Shown here in pieces: positions 35,788 through 44,508 of a stretch of DNA of 64,000 bases. Origin of the DNA: Terasakiella sp. SH-1 (lineage in GTDB: Bacteria; Pseudomonadota; Alphaproteobacteria; Rhodospirillales; Terasakiellaceae); contig NZ_CP038255.1 in the NCBI RefSeq assembly GCF_004564135.1, positions 2,839,501-2,903,500 of the forward strand. The letters run 5' to 3'. The notes under the pieces were generated by a model. The model did no database searches. It had not been told where the DNA came from and was given only the letters and a program-made list of their open reading frames with translations. Positions within the stretch are counted from its first letter, which is position 1. The number at the start of each line of letters is the position of its first letter. Both the position numbers and the translations under genes were made by a program.

Positions 35788-36692
35788 CGGATATCTTCCC
35801 ACGACGGACAAGCACCAAACCAGTCTTTCAGGAAATCCACAAACAAGCGCACCTTTGCAGATAAATGGCGGTTATGGGGATAGACCGCATAGATATTGAT
35901 GGGCTCAACCTCATAATCTTCCAACACACAAACCAAACGCCCTTTCGCAAGGTCTGGACCAACAATGAAAGCCGGAGAGATACAAACCCCTGCCCCAGCA
36001 ATCGCCATTTCGCTGATGACATTACCGTTATTGGCGGTGAAATTCCCACTGAGCTTCACCGTCTCAGTTTGTCCATTTTCCGTATAGGTCCAGTTTTCGC
36101 TGTTACGTGCCAGTGTATAGATCAAACAGTTATGACCCACTAAATCCTTAGGGTGTTGGGGGTTACCATGTTTTTCCCAATAATCCGGCGCAGCACAGGC
36201 AACCAAACGGCTGGAACCCACCTTTTTCGCAATCAGGGAGGAATCAGGCAAACGCCCGATACGGATTGCCAGATCAAACCCTTCATCCACAATATCGACA
36301 AACCGGTCATTGAGCTGTACATCCATCGACAAATCTGGATATTTCGTTCCAAAAACGGCCAGCGGCTTGCCCAAATGCTGCACCCCGAAACTGACAGGAG
36401 CACTGATTTTAAGCTGCCCGCGTGGTTCATCTTGCAAACGGGTAATGGCAAGTTCAGCCTCTTCGGCCTCACTCATGATCCGTTCACAACGTTCATAAAA
36501 AACCTGCCCGACTTCTGTCAGGCTGAGTTTACGGGTTGTCCGATTCAACAGGCGCACACCCAAACGGTCTTCCAGATACGAAACCTTCTTGCTGACCGAG
36601 GATTTAGACATGCCTAAATCCTCTGCAGCCTTGGAAAAGCTGCCCGATTGAATCACTTGTGCAAAAATCATCATCCCGGTGAGATTATTCAT
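35784..36692 (-). CDS. LysR-family transcriptional regulator
   Basis: 302 residues from the ATG at 36690-36692, with AGGAG seven bases ahead. The N-terminal winged helix includes SGSFSKAAEDLGMSKSSVSK and RTTRKLSLTEVG; the effector domain resembles the CrgA/DsdC-like LysR subgroup. It is divergent from a glutathionyl-hydroquinone reductase gene across about 100 bases. Control of that gene by a quinone or electrophile is a reasonable guess; known LysR regulators of this subgroup do regulate such genes. Confidence 0.9.
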   Translation of the reverse strand: MNNLTGMMIFAQVIQSGSFSKAAEDLGMSKSSVSKKVSYLEDRLGVRLLNRTTRKLSLTEVGQVFYERCERIMSEAEEAELAITRLQDEPRGQLKISAPVSFGVQHLGKPLAVFGTKYPDLSMDVQLNDRFVDIVDEGFDLAIRIGRLPDSSLIAKKVGSSRLVACAAPDYWEKHGNPQHPKDLVGHNCLIYTLARNSENWTYTENGQTETVKLSGNFTANNGNVISEMAIAGAGVCISPAFIVGPDLAKGRLVCVLEDYEVEPINIYAVYPHNRHLSAKVRLFVDFLKDWFGACPSWEDIR

Positions 36693-36796
36693 CGTTCTCC
36701 TACAGAAACAAATAAATTCCAAAAAACAACATTATCACCATATAGAAAACAGTCCATCATAAATCATCAAAAGCTTCAACAGACAAAGGGAATGAC

Positions 36797-37711
36797 ATGG
36801 GACTGCTTATTAACGGGATCTGGCATGATCAGTGGTATGATACAAAAACGACAAACGGCACATTTAAACGCCAGGAAAGTGCTTTTCGCCACGGGCTAAG
36901 TGCCGATGGCTCCACAGGTTTTAAAGCCGAGGCCGGACGCTATCGTCTTTATGTTTCCTTAGCCTGCCCCTGGGCGCATCGCACCTTGATCTTTCGCAAT
37001 CTCAAAAGCTTGCAAGATACCATTGATGTGATCGTTGTTCATCCCTTGATGGCAGAACAGGGCTGGGTCTTACCCGATGGTCAGCCCCTCCATACCATCT
37101 ATACGCAATCCAAACCGGATTATACCGGACGTGTCACCGTCCCTGTTTTATGGGACAAACACACAGAACAGATCGTCAGCAATGAATCCTCTGAAATCAT
37201 TCGCATGATGAACAGCGAATTTGGCACAGATACCCCGGATTATTATCCAGATCATCTACGTGATCAAATCAATGAGATAAATGACTTCATTTATCCCAGC
37301 ATTAATAATGGGGTTTACAAATGCGGCTTTGCCACCCGTCAGGATGCCTATGAAAAAGCCTATATCACCTTGTTTGATGCTCTTGATAAGATCGAAGACA
37401 TCCTGTCAGATAACAGATATCTGTTGGGTGATCTGTTAACAGAGGCCGACTGGCGTCTGTTCACCACATTGGTGCGTTTTGATGCGGTTTATGTCGGCCA
37501 CTTCAAATGCAACAAAAAACGCATTGCCGATTATCCGAACATCTGGGGCTATGTGCGTGAGCTTTATCAAATGGATGGCATTGCTGAAACAGTCGATATG
37601 GATCATATCAAAACCCACTATTACGCCAGCCATACCATGATTAATCCAACAGGAATTGTCCCTTTGGGGCCAAAAATTGATTTCAAGGCCCCACATGGGC
37701 GGGGGAAATAA
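36797..37711 (+). CDS. Glutathionyl-hydroquinone reductase (YqjG/Xi-class GST)
   Basis: 304 residues. The catalytic Cys is in SLACPWAHRT (about 54-63), the Xi-class signature. SNESSEIIRMMN binds glutathione, and a C-terminal all-helical GST domain follows, with NGVYKCGFAT. It reduces glutathionyl-hydroquinones, releasing hydroquinone, and helps in quinone detoxification. AGGGA precedes the ATG. It is divergent from the LysR regulator and convergent with yaaA, three bases from its stop. Confidence 0.92.
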   Translation: MGLLINGIWHDQWYDTKTTNGTFKRQESAFRHGLSADGSTGFKAEAGRYRLYVSLACPWAHRTLIFRNLKSLQDTIDVIVVHPLMAEQGWVLPDGQPLHTIYTQSKPDYTGRVTVPVLWDKHTEQIVSNESSEIIRMMNSEFGTDTPDYYPDHLRDQINEINDFIYPSINNGVYKCGFATRQDAYEKAYITLFDALDKIEDILSDNRYLLGDLLTEADWRLFTTLVRFDAVYVGHFKCNKKRIADYPNIWGYVRELYQMDGIAETVDMDHIKTHYYASHTMINPTGIVPLGPKIDFKAPHGRGK

Positions 37712-37714
37712 TCC

Positions 37715-38479
37715 TTATTCGCGTTCTGCCGTAAAAACCCAATCATTCCCTTTGGACAGGTCTTCACGATAGATGTAACCATTTTCACTAAACTCTTTAA
37801 TGGCTTCGGCCTCTTCAAGGCGGTTTTGGATGATATAGCGTGCCATCATACCTCGCGCTCGTTTAGCCATCAGTCCGATGGTTTTGGCGACACCGGATTT
37901 GATTTCCTTAAAGACCGGGGTAATCACCGTGCCTTGCAGGGCCTTTTTGTTCACGGCTTTGAAATATTCATTAGAGGCACAGTTGATCAAAACGCCATCG
38001 CCATTAATCTCGTTAATCCGTTCAGCAATCTGTGTTCCCCAAAAATCATAAAGGTTATTCCCCCGTGGATTTTCAAGGCGAGTCCCCATTTCCAGACGAT
38101 AGGGCTGGATCAGATCAAGCGGGCGCAACAGGCCATAAAGCCCGGACAAAATACCAAAATGGGTTTGGCCAAAATCAAAATCTTTTTCAGATAAAGAGGC
38201 CGCATCCAAACCAACGTATGTGTCACCGCTAAAGGCCAGCGCCGCCTGTTTGGAATTGTCTTCTGTAAACGGCAGGGCAAAGCCTTGAAAACGGGCATAG
38301 TTCAAATCCGCCAGTGCCTCGCTGATTTTCATCAGCCGCGACAGATCTGCCCGACTTAAATCCTTACAGGTCACTGACAGTTCTTCAATGTCATCCTGAA
38401 AAACAGGCTGGCTGTGACCAAGCCCTGTGACAGGCGTGTCAAAATCCAGTTTTTTGGCAGGGGAAACAACACAGAACAT
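37715..38479 (-). CDS. yaaA: Peroxide stress protein YaaA
   Basis: 254 residues, the full family length. Signatures are VVSPAKKLDF at the N-terminus, ALPFTEDNSKQAALAFSGD, YGLLRPLDLIQPYRLEMGT and NCASNEYFKAV. In E. coli YaaA lowers free iron and protects against hydrogen peroxide; it is OxyR-regulated there. No regulatory site is evident here. It is downstream of the duplicated NTF2-like gene on the same strand. Confidence 0.95.
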   Translation of the reverse strand: MFCVVSPAKKLDFDTPVTGLGHSQPVFQDDIEELSVTCKDLSRADLSRLMKISEALADLNYARFQGFALPFTEDNSKQAALAFSGDTYVGLDAASLSEKDFDFGQTHFGILSGLYGLLRPLDLIQPYRLEMGTRLENPRGNNLYDFWGTQIAERINEINGDGVLINCASNEYFKAVNKKALQGTVITPVFKEIKSGVAKTIGLMAKRARGMMARYIIQNRLEEAEAIKEFSENGYIYREDLSKGNDWVFTAERE

Positions 38480-38539
38480 TCAGGCCACCTTTTTTCTAAA
38501 TTCAGAATATCTCTAAACTTAGACGAAGACAGCTTAGAA

Positions 38540-39538
38540 TCAAGAGAGTTTCTTTTTCAGATACTCAATCTTTTCAAGCTGCATTTCCACCCGCATTTTC
38601 TTGGTGATCAAATGCGGCAGGTTTCCTTGTTTTTTCATCGCCATTTTGATTTTTTTCAAACGATTATACAGCCATTCTTCACGTTCCAGGACCTGTTGCA
38701 ATTCCAGACTTTTTTCTGGCGGCTTTGGAATTTCTTCCGTTGCCCGTGCCTTTGCCACCACCTCCTGATCCATAATCATGTCGATTTTGCGAATGACCCC
38801 ATCATTTCTTAAGCGCAAGATACCAACAGAAACCGGGACACCATCAAGGACCCCCAAGGTGCAAGGGCGTGCTTTCTGGTCATCCAGATCAATAATCGCA
38901 TTTACAACGGCCAAATGCTGACCATGTTTATCAATTCGGCGATACAGGTCGCGAATACGATCCAGAATATTGTTTTTACCAATAATAGCTTGTTGATCTG
39001 ATCGGTGGAAAACGGTTTCACGCTCGTCCAATAAATAACTGAGGCCCGCCAGGTCACGCTGATTAAAGGAGCCGATATAAGACTTGGTCACATCAATCCA
39101 TAATTTACGCCGTTGCGGGTCAACCTCATCCTGTGTATCTTCCACACTGGGCATTGGTTCTGTTGCCCGTGCACTGGCAACGATATCCCCCGTCAATAAA
39201 ACCGCGACTGCCGTGATCATCCCGTTGGCCTTACAAGACAACACACACAATGCCACCGGAAGACCATTGCGCAAACAAATCAAACAGGGCCGTGCCTTGC
39301 TTTGGCCCAAATCAACAATGGCATTAATCAATTGCAAAGATTGATTTTGTTCATCTAAGCGCCAAAATAAATTACGAATACGACGCAATACGTTTTCTTT
39401 ACCGACAATCGAGTTTTGTTCCTGTCGGCTAAAAATAACGTCATTATCTAATAAACTGGCAACAGTCGCCACATCTCCGGCATTCATGGCCTGAGCATAT
39501 TCTTTCGTGGCATCGGCGGTTTTAACTCTGTTTAACAT
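38540..39538 (-). CDS. Protein with two tandem NTF2/SnoaL-like domains and a helical tail
   Basis: 332 residues, not recognised as a named family. Residues about 13-127 and 153-268 are clear internal copies. Both have ...NAGD/NQRD..., then LLD, then IVGK or IIGK, then RIRxL, then VNAI or INAI, then KARPC, and each ends with ARATE. The size and order fit SnoaL/NTF2-like alpha+beta cones. An acidic linker joins them, and a Lys-rich coiled coil (about 275-332) closes the protein. No catalytic residues are evident, so a pseudo-enzyme, ligand sensor or scaffold is possible. GAGAGGG precedes the ATG at 39536-39538. The 200-base upstream gap includes the ahcY terminator. Confidence 0.7.
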   Translation of the reverse strand: MLNRVKTADATKEYAQAMNAGDVATVASLLDNDVIFSRQEQNSIVGKENVLRRIRNLFWRLDEQNQSLQLINAIVDLGQSKARPCLICLRNGLPVALCVLSCKANGMITAVAVLLTGDIVASARATEPMPSVEDTQDEVDPQRRKLWIDVTKSYIGSFNQRDLAGLSYLLDERETVFHRSDQQAIIGKNNILDRIRDLYRRIDKHGQHLAVVNAIIDLDDQKARPCTLGVLDGVPVSVGILRLRNDGVIRKIDMIMDQEVVAKARATEEIPKPPEKSLELQQVLEREEWLYNRLKKIKMAMKKQGNLPHLITKKMRVEMQLEKIEYLKKKLS

Positions 39539-39687
39539 CGCGCCCTCTCGGACATACCTTCCCTATATAAATTTAGGCACCACCTCATAAAGTTTCAATC
39601 GCGCGTTCGTATTAAGGGAAACCCCGTAACCTTTAGGTAGTCCTGAATTTAGAGTAATCCGGCGAACTTAAAGAAGGGTAAACAAAA

Positions 39688-39719
39688 GAAGCCCTGCGAC
39701 ATATCTATCGCAGGGCTTC
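39688..39719 (-). terminator. Rho-independent terminator of ahcY
   Basis: GAAGCCCTGCGA (39688-39699) pairs perfectly with 39708-39719. On the minus strand it is followed by TTTTGTTT. It starts 22 bases beyond the ahcY stop. Confidence 0.85.
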
Positions 39720-39741
39720 CTTGTCATCAAAGCTCGTTGTC

Positions 39742-41148
39742 TTAGTAACGATATGCGTCCGGCTTGAACGGACCGTTCACTGGAACGCCGATGTAATCAG
39801 CTTGTTCTTGTGACAGTTTGGTCAGTTTCACGCCCAGCTTTTCAAGGTGGAGTGCCGCCACTTTTTCATCCAGATGTTTCGGCAAGACATAAACGTCTTT
39901 CTTGTATTGGCCGTCTTTATTATTGGCATAGAGTTCGATCTGCGCCAGAACCTGGTTGGTGAAAGAAGCAGACATCACGAAAGACGGATGACCAGTTGCA
40001 CAGCCCAAGTTTACCAGACGGCCTTCGGCCAACATGATGATTTTGTGACCATCGGGGAATTCGATTTGGTCAACTTGTGGCTTGATATTGGTCCATTTGT
40101 AGTTTTTCAGGGCTGCAATCTGGATTTCATTATCGAAGTGGCCAATGTTACAAACAATCGCGCCGTCCTTCATGCCTTCCATATGCTCTTTACGGATGAT
40201 GTCGAAGTTACCTGTTGTTGTAACGTAAATGTCGCCTTCTGGCAGGGCATCTTCAACGGTTACAACTTCAAAACCTTCCATGGCGGCTTGCAGGGCACAG
40301 ATCGGGTCGATTTCAGTGACCAGAACACGACAACCACAAGAACGCAGGGATTCAGCAGAGCCTTTACCCACATCACCGTAACCACAAACAACAGCCACTT
40401 TACCAGCCATCATCACATCTGTTGCACGACGGATACCGTCAACGAGGGATTCACGACAGCCGTATTTGTTGTCGAATTTGGATTTTGTGACAGAATCATT
40501 CACGTTGATCGCCGGGAATAGCAAAGTTTCTTTGCGTGCCATTTCGATCAGGCGGTGAACACCAGTTGTTGTTTCTTCTGTCACACCCATAATGTCAGCA
40601 GCGGCTTTTGTGTACCACTGCGGATCAATGCCGATGTGCTTTTTGATGGCGGCAAACAGAACGGTTTCTTCTTCAGAACCCGGATTATCCAGAACAGACA
40701 GGTCTTTTTCAGCGTCTTGGCCCAGGTGCAGCAGCAATGTGGCATCGCCACCGTCATCAAGGATCATGTTCGGCGCAGAACCGTCATGCCATGTGAACAG
40801 GCGGTGTGTGAAATCCCAATATTCTTCCAGTGTTTCCCCTTTATGAGCGAAAACCGGAATGTTGGCAGCCGCAATTGCAGCCGCAGCGTGATCTTGTGTA
40901 GAGAAGATGTTACAGGAAACCCAGCGAACTTCGGCACCCAACTCAACCAGTGTTTCGATCAAAACAGCTGTCTGGATGGTCATGTGCAAGGAACCAGCGA
41001 TCTTTGCGCCTTTCAGCGGCTTGGATGCACCATATTCTTCGCGCAGTGCCATCAGGCCCGGCATTTCGGCTTCGGCCAGGTCCAGTTCTTTACGGCCCCA
41101 GTCTGCAAGGCTGATGTCAGCAACCTGATAATCTGTAAATTCACCCAT
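39742..41148 (-). CDS. ahcY: Adenosylhomocysteinase
   Basis: 468 residues, the long bacterial form. It hydrolyses S-adenosylhomocysteine to adenosine and homocysteine, removing an inhibitor of methyltransferases. NAD-binding [20 protein letters not shown], the active-site [11 protein letters not shown] and the C-terminal KPDAYRY are clear. TAGGAGATA precedes the ATG. The 5' leader contains a perfect eight-base hairpin, but I did not find the conserved SAH-riboswitch core. It ends in a strong terminator. Confidence 0.97.
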   Translation of the reverse strand: MGEFTDYQVADISLADWGRKELDLAEAEMPGLMALREEYGASKPLKGAKIAGSLHMTIQTAVLIETLVELGAEVRWVSCNIFSTQDHAAAAIAAANIPVFAHKGETLEEYWDFTHRLFTWHDGSAPNMILDDGGDATLLLHLGQDAEKDLSVLDNPGSEEETVLFAAIKKHIGIDPQWYTKAAADIMGVTEETTTGVHRLIEMARKETLLFPAINVNDSVTKSKFDNKYGCRESLVDGIRRATDVMMAGKVAVVCGYGDVGKGSAESLRSCGCRVLVTEIDPICALQAAMEGFEVVTVEDALPEGDIYVTTTGNFDIIRKEHMEGMKDGAIVCNIGHFDNEIQIAALKNYKWTNIKPQVDQIEFPDGHKIIMLAEGRLVNLGCATGHPSFVMSASFTNQVLAQIELYANNKDGQYKKDVYVLPKHLDEKVAALHLEKLGVKLTKLSQEQADYIGVPVNGPFKPDAYRY

Positions 41149-41183
41149 GTTGAGTATCTCCTAACAAGATGTCAATGAAAGTA

Positions 41184-41211
41184 CCGCTGCCTTTAAAGGA
41201 GAGGGCAGCGG
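41184..41211 (-). promoter_or_regulatory. Leader hairpin upstream of ahcY
   Basis: CCGCTGCC (41184-41191) pairs perfectly with GGCAGCGG (41204-41211). The hairpin sits about 35 bases upstream of the ahcY ATG and, on the minus strand, precedes the ribosome site. The loop contains the palindrome CTTTAAAG. It may affect mRNA stability or translation; it does not match the SAH riboswitch consensus I know. Confidence 0.4.
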
Positions 41212-41348
41212 CAAAATAACTTAAGGGCAATATAAAGAAATCTTTATATGTTTATCAAGAAGTATTTTAGAGGCAGAACTGGCATGGAGTCTGCTTAATA
41301 AAATGGTAAGACCACTTTAGTACAATCATCTCTTAAAGGAGATTAGCC

Positions 41349-41522
41349 ATGACACATATAATGACACGCACCTATAAAAATCGGGATTACCAAGCAGATT
41401 TCGCCCAACGCCTTGTAAAAGCTGTGGGTTTTGAAAATGCCATTCGGGAATGTTATGAAAACCAATGGCTGGGCACACTGGTCCATATTCAACACTTACA
41501 AAGAAGCTTTCAGGCACATTAG
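41349..41522 (+). CDS. Small unrecognised protein (57 residues)
   Basis: ATG at 41349 to TAG at 41520-41522 encodes 57 residues. AAGGAG lies nine bases upstream, an excellent ribosome site. The sequence is basic and aromatic, with VGFENAIRECYENQWLGTL in the middle. The codon pattern looks coding. It lies alone between ahcY (divergent) and a hydrolase (convergent). No function can be assigned. The 200 bases upstream also carry the ahcY leader and both promoters. Confidence 0.65.
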   Translation: MTHIMTRTYKNRDYQADFAQRLVKAVGFENAIRECYENQWLGTLVHIQHLQRSFQAH

Positions 41523-41557
41523 GCAAAAAATGCCACACAAATTGCGAAAAGAATGCG

Positions 41558-42337
41558 CTATTCAATTTGCTGTAATAAAGCCTCTAACGCCCGGGTCAGG
41601 CGATCAAGGTCATGATCTTCACTAAGACGGTGGTCCCCGTTTTTGACGAACTGGATTTCCACATCAGTTGAGGTCATCATTTCCTGAATGCGCAAGGCTG
41701 TTTGCCACGGCACATCCGCATCTTTCATGCCATGGATTAAGCGTACGGGAACATCCAATTCTATGGGACGGCGCAACAGCAGATTTTCACGGCCATCATC
41801 CAAAAGTGCCTTTGAAATGACATAAGGGTCATCACCGTAATCACTGGGAATTTCAACATAGCCCTGCTCGTTGATGATGTGATGCTGCTCTGGTGTCAGG
41901 TCATTCATCATCAAGTCTTCAGTAAAATCAGGAGCAGCCGCAATACCGAGCAAGGCGGCAATGCGCTCAGGACGCTTCAAGGCCGTCAGCAACATATTCC
42001 AACCGCCCATGCTGGAACCGACCAGAATTTGTGGACCATCGCTCAGTTGATCCAGCACATCCACCGCATCATCGGACCAGCGGCTTAAATGCCCATCTTT
42101 AAATAATCCATCTGAATGCCCGTGCCCCTGACAATCAAAACGCAAAAAAGCATTGCCGCGTTTTTTGCAATATTCTTCCAGATGCAGCGCCTTGCCACCA
42201 TCCATATCCGACATTAATCCATGCAGAAAAATTACACCGGGAGTCTTTCCTGGGCTATAGTGGTAGGCGATGCGCTCACCATTTTCTTGTGTTAGGAAGG
42301 AGGGTGCGCTATTTCCTGTAGGAACTTCGGTTGTCAT
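41558..42337 (-). CDS. Alpha/beta hydrolase (ABHD10-like)
   Basis: 259 residues. Oxyanion region FLHGLMSDMDGGKA, nucleophile elbow VGSSMGGW (catalytic Ser), a late Asp in HGMKDADVPW, and catalytic His in NGDHRLSEDHDL. The overall pattern matches ABHD10-type thioesterases/esterases. The substrate is unknown. It is divergent from a glycosyltransferase gene, 45 bases away. Confidence 0.87.
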   Translation of the reverse strand: MTTEVPTGNSAPSFLTQENGERIAYHYSPGKTPGVIFLHGLMSDMDGGKALHLEEYCKKRGNAFLRFDCQGHGHSDGLFKDGHLSRWSDDAVDVLDQLSDGPQILVGSSMGGWNMLLTALKRPERIAALLGIAAAPDFTEDLMMNDLTPEQHHIINEQGYVEIPSDYGDDPYVISKALLDDGRENLLLRRPIELDVPVRLIHGMKDADVPWQTALRIQEMMTSTDVEIQFVKNGDHRLSEDHDLDRLTRALEALLQQIE

Positions 42338-42382
42338 GACTTATAACACTCAAATAAGAACTAAAATTCAAGAACGAAACGC

Positions 42383-43570
42383 ATGATAGATAGCATCAAT
42401 TCCCAAGCGGGGCAAACCCCTGAAAGTTCAAGCCGTTTGGCAACTGTTGTCCAGGTCTTGCCGGCAATGGTCACTGGTGGTGTGGAACGTGGTACTGTTG
42501 AAATGGCCGAAGCCATCGTCAATGCAGGCGGACGGGCCATTGTGGTTTCCGCAGGTGGCCCAATGGTGCACGAGCTGACCCGCGTGGGCGCAGAACATAT
42601 TGAAATGCCCGTTGATTCCAAAAACTTCTTTATGATGCGCAAAAACGCCACACGTCTGGCAAAATTGATCCAGCAAGAAGGTGTCGATTTAATCCATGCC
42701 CGATCTCGTGCGCCCGCCTGGAGTTCTTATTGGGCATCAAAATGGACCAACACACCATTTGTCACCACCTTCCACGGAACCTATGGTCATGGCAATCCGC
42801 TGAAACGCTGGTATAATTCAGTTATGACCCGTGGAGAACGTGTGATTGCGATTTCCAGTTTCATTGCCGGACATATGCGCAAAATCTACGGTGTGCGTCG
42901 TGAATTGATCCGCGTAATCCACCGTGGCGTAGACCTGTTTCGTTTTGACCCGGAAAAAGTCACGGCTGAACGTTTGGTCAAACTGTCCACCCAATGGAAT
43001 ATCCCCGATGGGGTCCCTGTTGTGGCCCTCCCCGGTCGCTTGACCCGCTGGAAAGGCCAACTGGTCTTTATTGATGCCATCGCCAAATTGGGCCGTCGCG
43101 ATATTTGTTGTTTGCTTATTGGATCTGATCAAGGGCGCACCGATTATCGCAAGGAACTGGTTAAACGCATTAAAAAACATAATCTTGAAGGCGTGATCAC
43201 CATTGTTGATGAATGTAACGACATGCCCACGGCTTATATGCTCAGCGATATTGTTGTTTCTGCCTCCACCGATCCAGAAGCCTTTGGTCGTGTGGTCTGT
43301 GAAGCCCAGGCCATGGGGCGCCCGGTTGTCGCAACCGATCATGGCGGGGCACGCGAAACCGTGATCGAAGATGAAACCGGATGGCTGTGTAAGCCCGGTG
43401 ATGTAGAGTCAATGGCAACGGCGATTGGCAAAGGCTTGGACTTAAGCGCTGAAAAACGTGAAAAAATGGCCCAACAAGCCATTTCACATATTCGCGAAGG
43501 ATTCTCAAAAGATGCCATGTGTTCCAAAACCCTTGAAGTTTATAACGAAGTATTGAGCCTCGGGAACTGA
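42383..43570 (+). CDS. Glycosyltransferase family 4
   Basis: 395 residues, GT-B fold. The N-terminal domain shows VLPAMVTGGVERGTVEMAEA, and the C-terminal nucleotide-sugar site has the E-x7-E pattern in EAFGRVVCEAQAMGRPVVATDHGGARE. It probably adds a sugar in lipopolysaccharide core or another surface glycan. Its stop overlaps the ATG of a family 9 glycosyltransferase (TGATG), a common lipopolysaccharide pairing. The sugar specificity is not readable. Confidence 0.92.
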   Translation: MIDSINSQAGQTPESSSRLATVVQVLPAMVTGGVERGTVEMAEAIVNAGGRAIVVSAGGPMVHELTRVGAEHIEMPVDSKNFFMMRKNATRLAKLIQQEGVDLIHARSRAPAWSSYWASKWTNTPFVTTFHGTYGHGNPLKRWYNSVMTRGERVIAISSFIAGHMRKIYGVRRELIRVIHRGVDLFRFDPEKVTAERLVKLSTQWNIPDGVPVVALPGRLTRWKGQLVFIDAIAKLGRRDICCLLIGSDQGRTDYRKELVKRIKKHNLEGVITIVDECNDMPTAYMLSDIVVSASTDPEAFGRVVCEAQAMGRPVVATDHGGARETVIEDETGWLCKPGDVESMATAIGKGLDLSAEKREKMAQQAISHIREGFSKDAMCSKTLEVYNEVLSLGN

Positions 43571-44508
43571 TGCCTCACTCTGCCGACAAGCAAGAACGTA
43601 TTTTAGTAATCAAGCTGAGTGCGCTGGGTGACTTTATTCAGGCGCTTGGTCCCATGAAGGCCATTCGCGATACCCACAAGGATGCCCACATCACCCTGCT
43701 GACCACCAAACCCTATGTCCCACTGGGCAAAGAATGTGGTTATTTCGATGCGGTTTGGGTTGATGAACGCCCCAAAGCTTGGCAGGTCCGCCGTACCTTG
43801 AAATTACGTCAGCAGCTTAAAGGGGGGAATTTCGACCGGGTGTATGACCTCCAAACCTCGGATCGTTCTTCAAGCTATTTCAAGCTGATGGGGTCCAAGG
43901 TGAAATGGTCGGGTATTGCCAAGGGCTGTTCACACCCCCATGCCAACCCACAACGCGATTTCATGCATACGTTGGACCGTCAGGCTGAACAGCTGGAAAT
44001 GGCTGGAATTTATAAAACGCCCATGCCCGATTTATCCTGGGCCAAGGCTGATCTGGCGCGCTTTGATCTGGACACCTATGTCGCCTTGTTGGTCCCCGGT
44101 GGGGCACCGCATCGTCCAGATAAACGCTGGCCTGCAAAAAAATATGCGGAACTCGCCCATGCCTTGCTGGAACGTAATATCCAACCTGTCATGCTTGGCA
44201 CTGCCAAAGAAGGCGAAGTTCTGGATGAAATTCTTGATCTCTGCCCCGATGTCAAAGATCTATCCAGCCAGACCGATTTTCTCGAAATCGCCACGCTGGC
44301 ACGTTATGCCCATGTGGCAATCGGCAATGATACCGGGCCGATGCATTTAATCTCGTTGGCAGGCTGTAAGTCCATCGTGCTTTATTCTCAAGCTTCTGAC
44401 CCGCAACTGTGTGGACAACGTGGCTCTGATGTGACGATTTTGCGTGAAAACAGTCTAAACGACGTCAGCGTTGAACGTGTAATTAGCGCTGTTGAGAGCA
44501 CGGATTAA
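43570..44508 (+). CDS. Glycosyltransferase family 9 (heptosyltransferase-like)
   Basis: 312 residues. Family 9 signatures are ILVIKLSALGDFIQALGPMKAIRDTH at the N-terminus (given in part), LVPGGAPHRPDKRWPAKKYAEL in the middle, and IGNDTGPMHLISLAGC in the C-terminal sugar-nucleotide site. It probably transfers heptose or a related sugar in lipopolysaccharide core synthesis. It is coupled to the upstream glycosyltransferase. Its last four bases overlap the convergent ptsI. Confidence 0.92.
   Translation: MPHSADKQERILVIKLSALGDFIQALGPMKAIRDTHKDAHITLLTTKPYVPLGKECGYFDAVWVDERPKAWQVRRTLKLRQQLKGGNFDRVYDLQTSDRSSSYFKLMGSKVKWSGIAKGCSHPHANPQRDFMHTLDRQAEQLEMAGIYKTPMPDLSWAKADLARFDLDTYVALLVPGGAPHRPDKRWPAKKYAELAHALLERNIQPVMLGTAKEGEVLDEILDLCPDVKDLSSQTDFLEIATLARYAHVAIGNDTGPMHLISLAGCKSIVLYSQASDPQLCGQRGSDVTILRENSLNDVSVERVISAVESTD

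Noticed and set aside
41149-41348. SAH riboswitch upstream of ahcY
   Set aside because: A hairpin is present but the conserved SAH-binding core sequences could not be found by eye.
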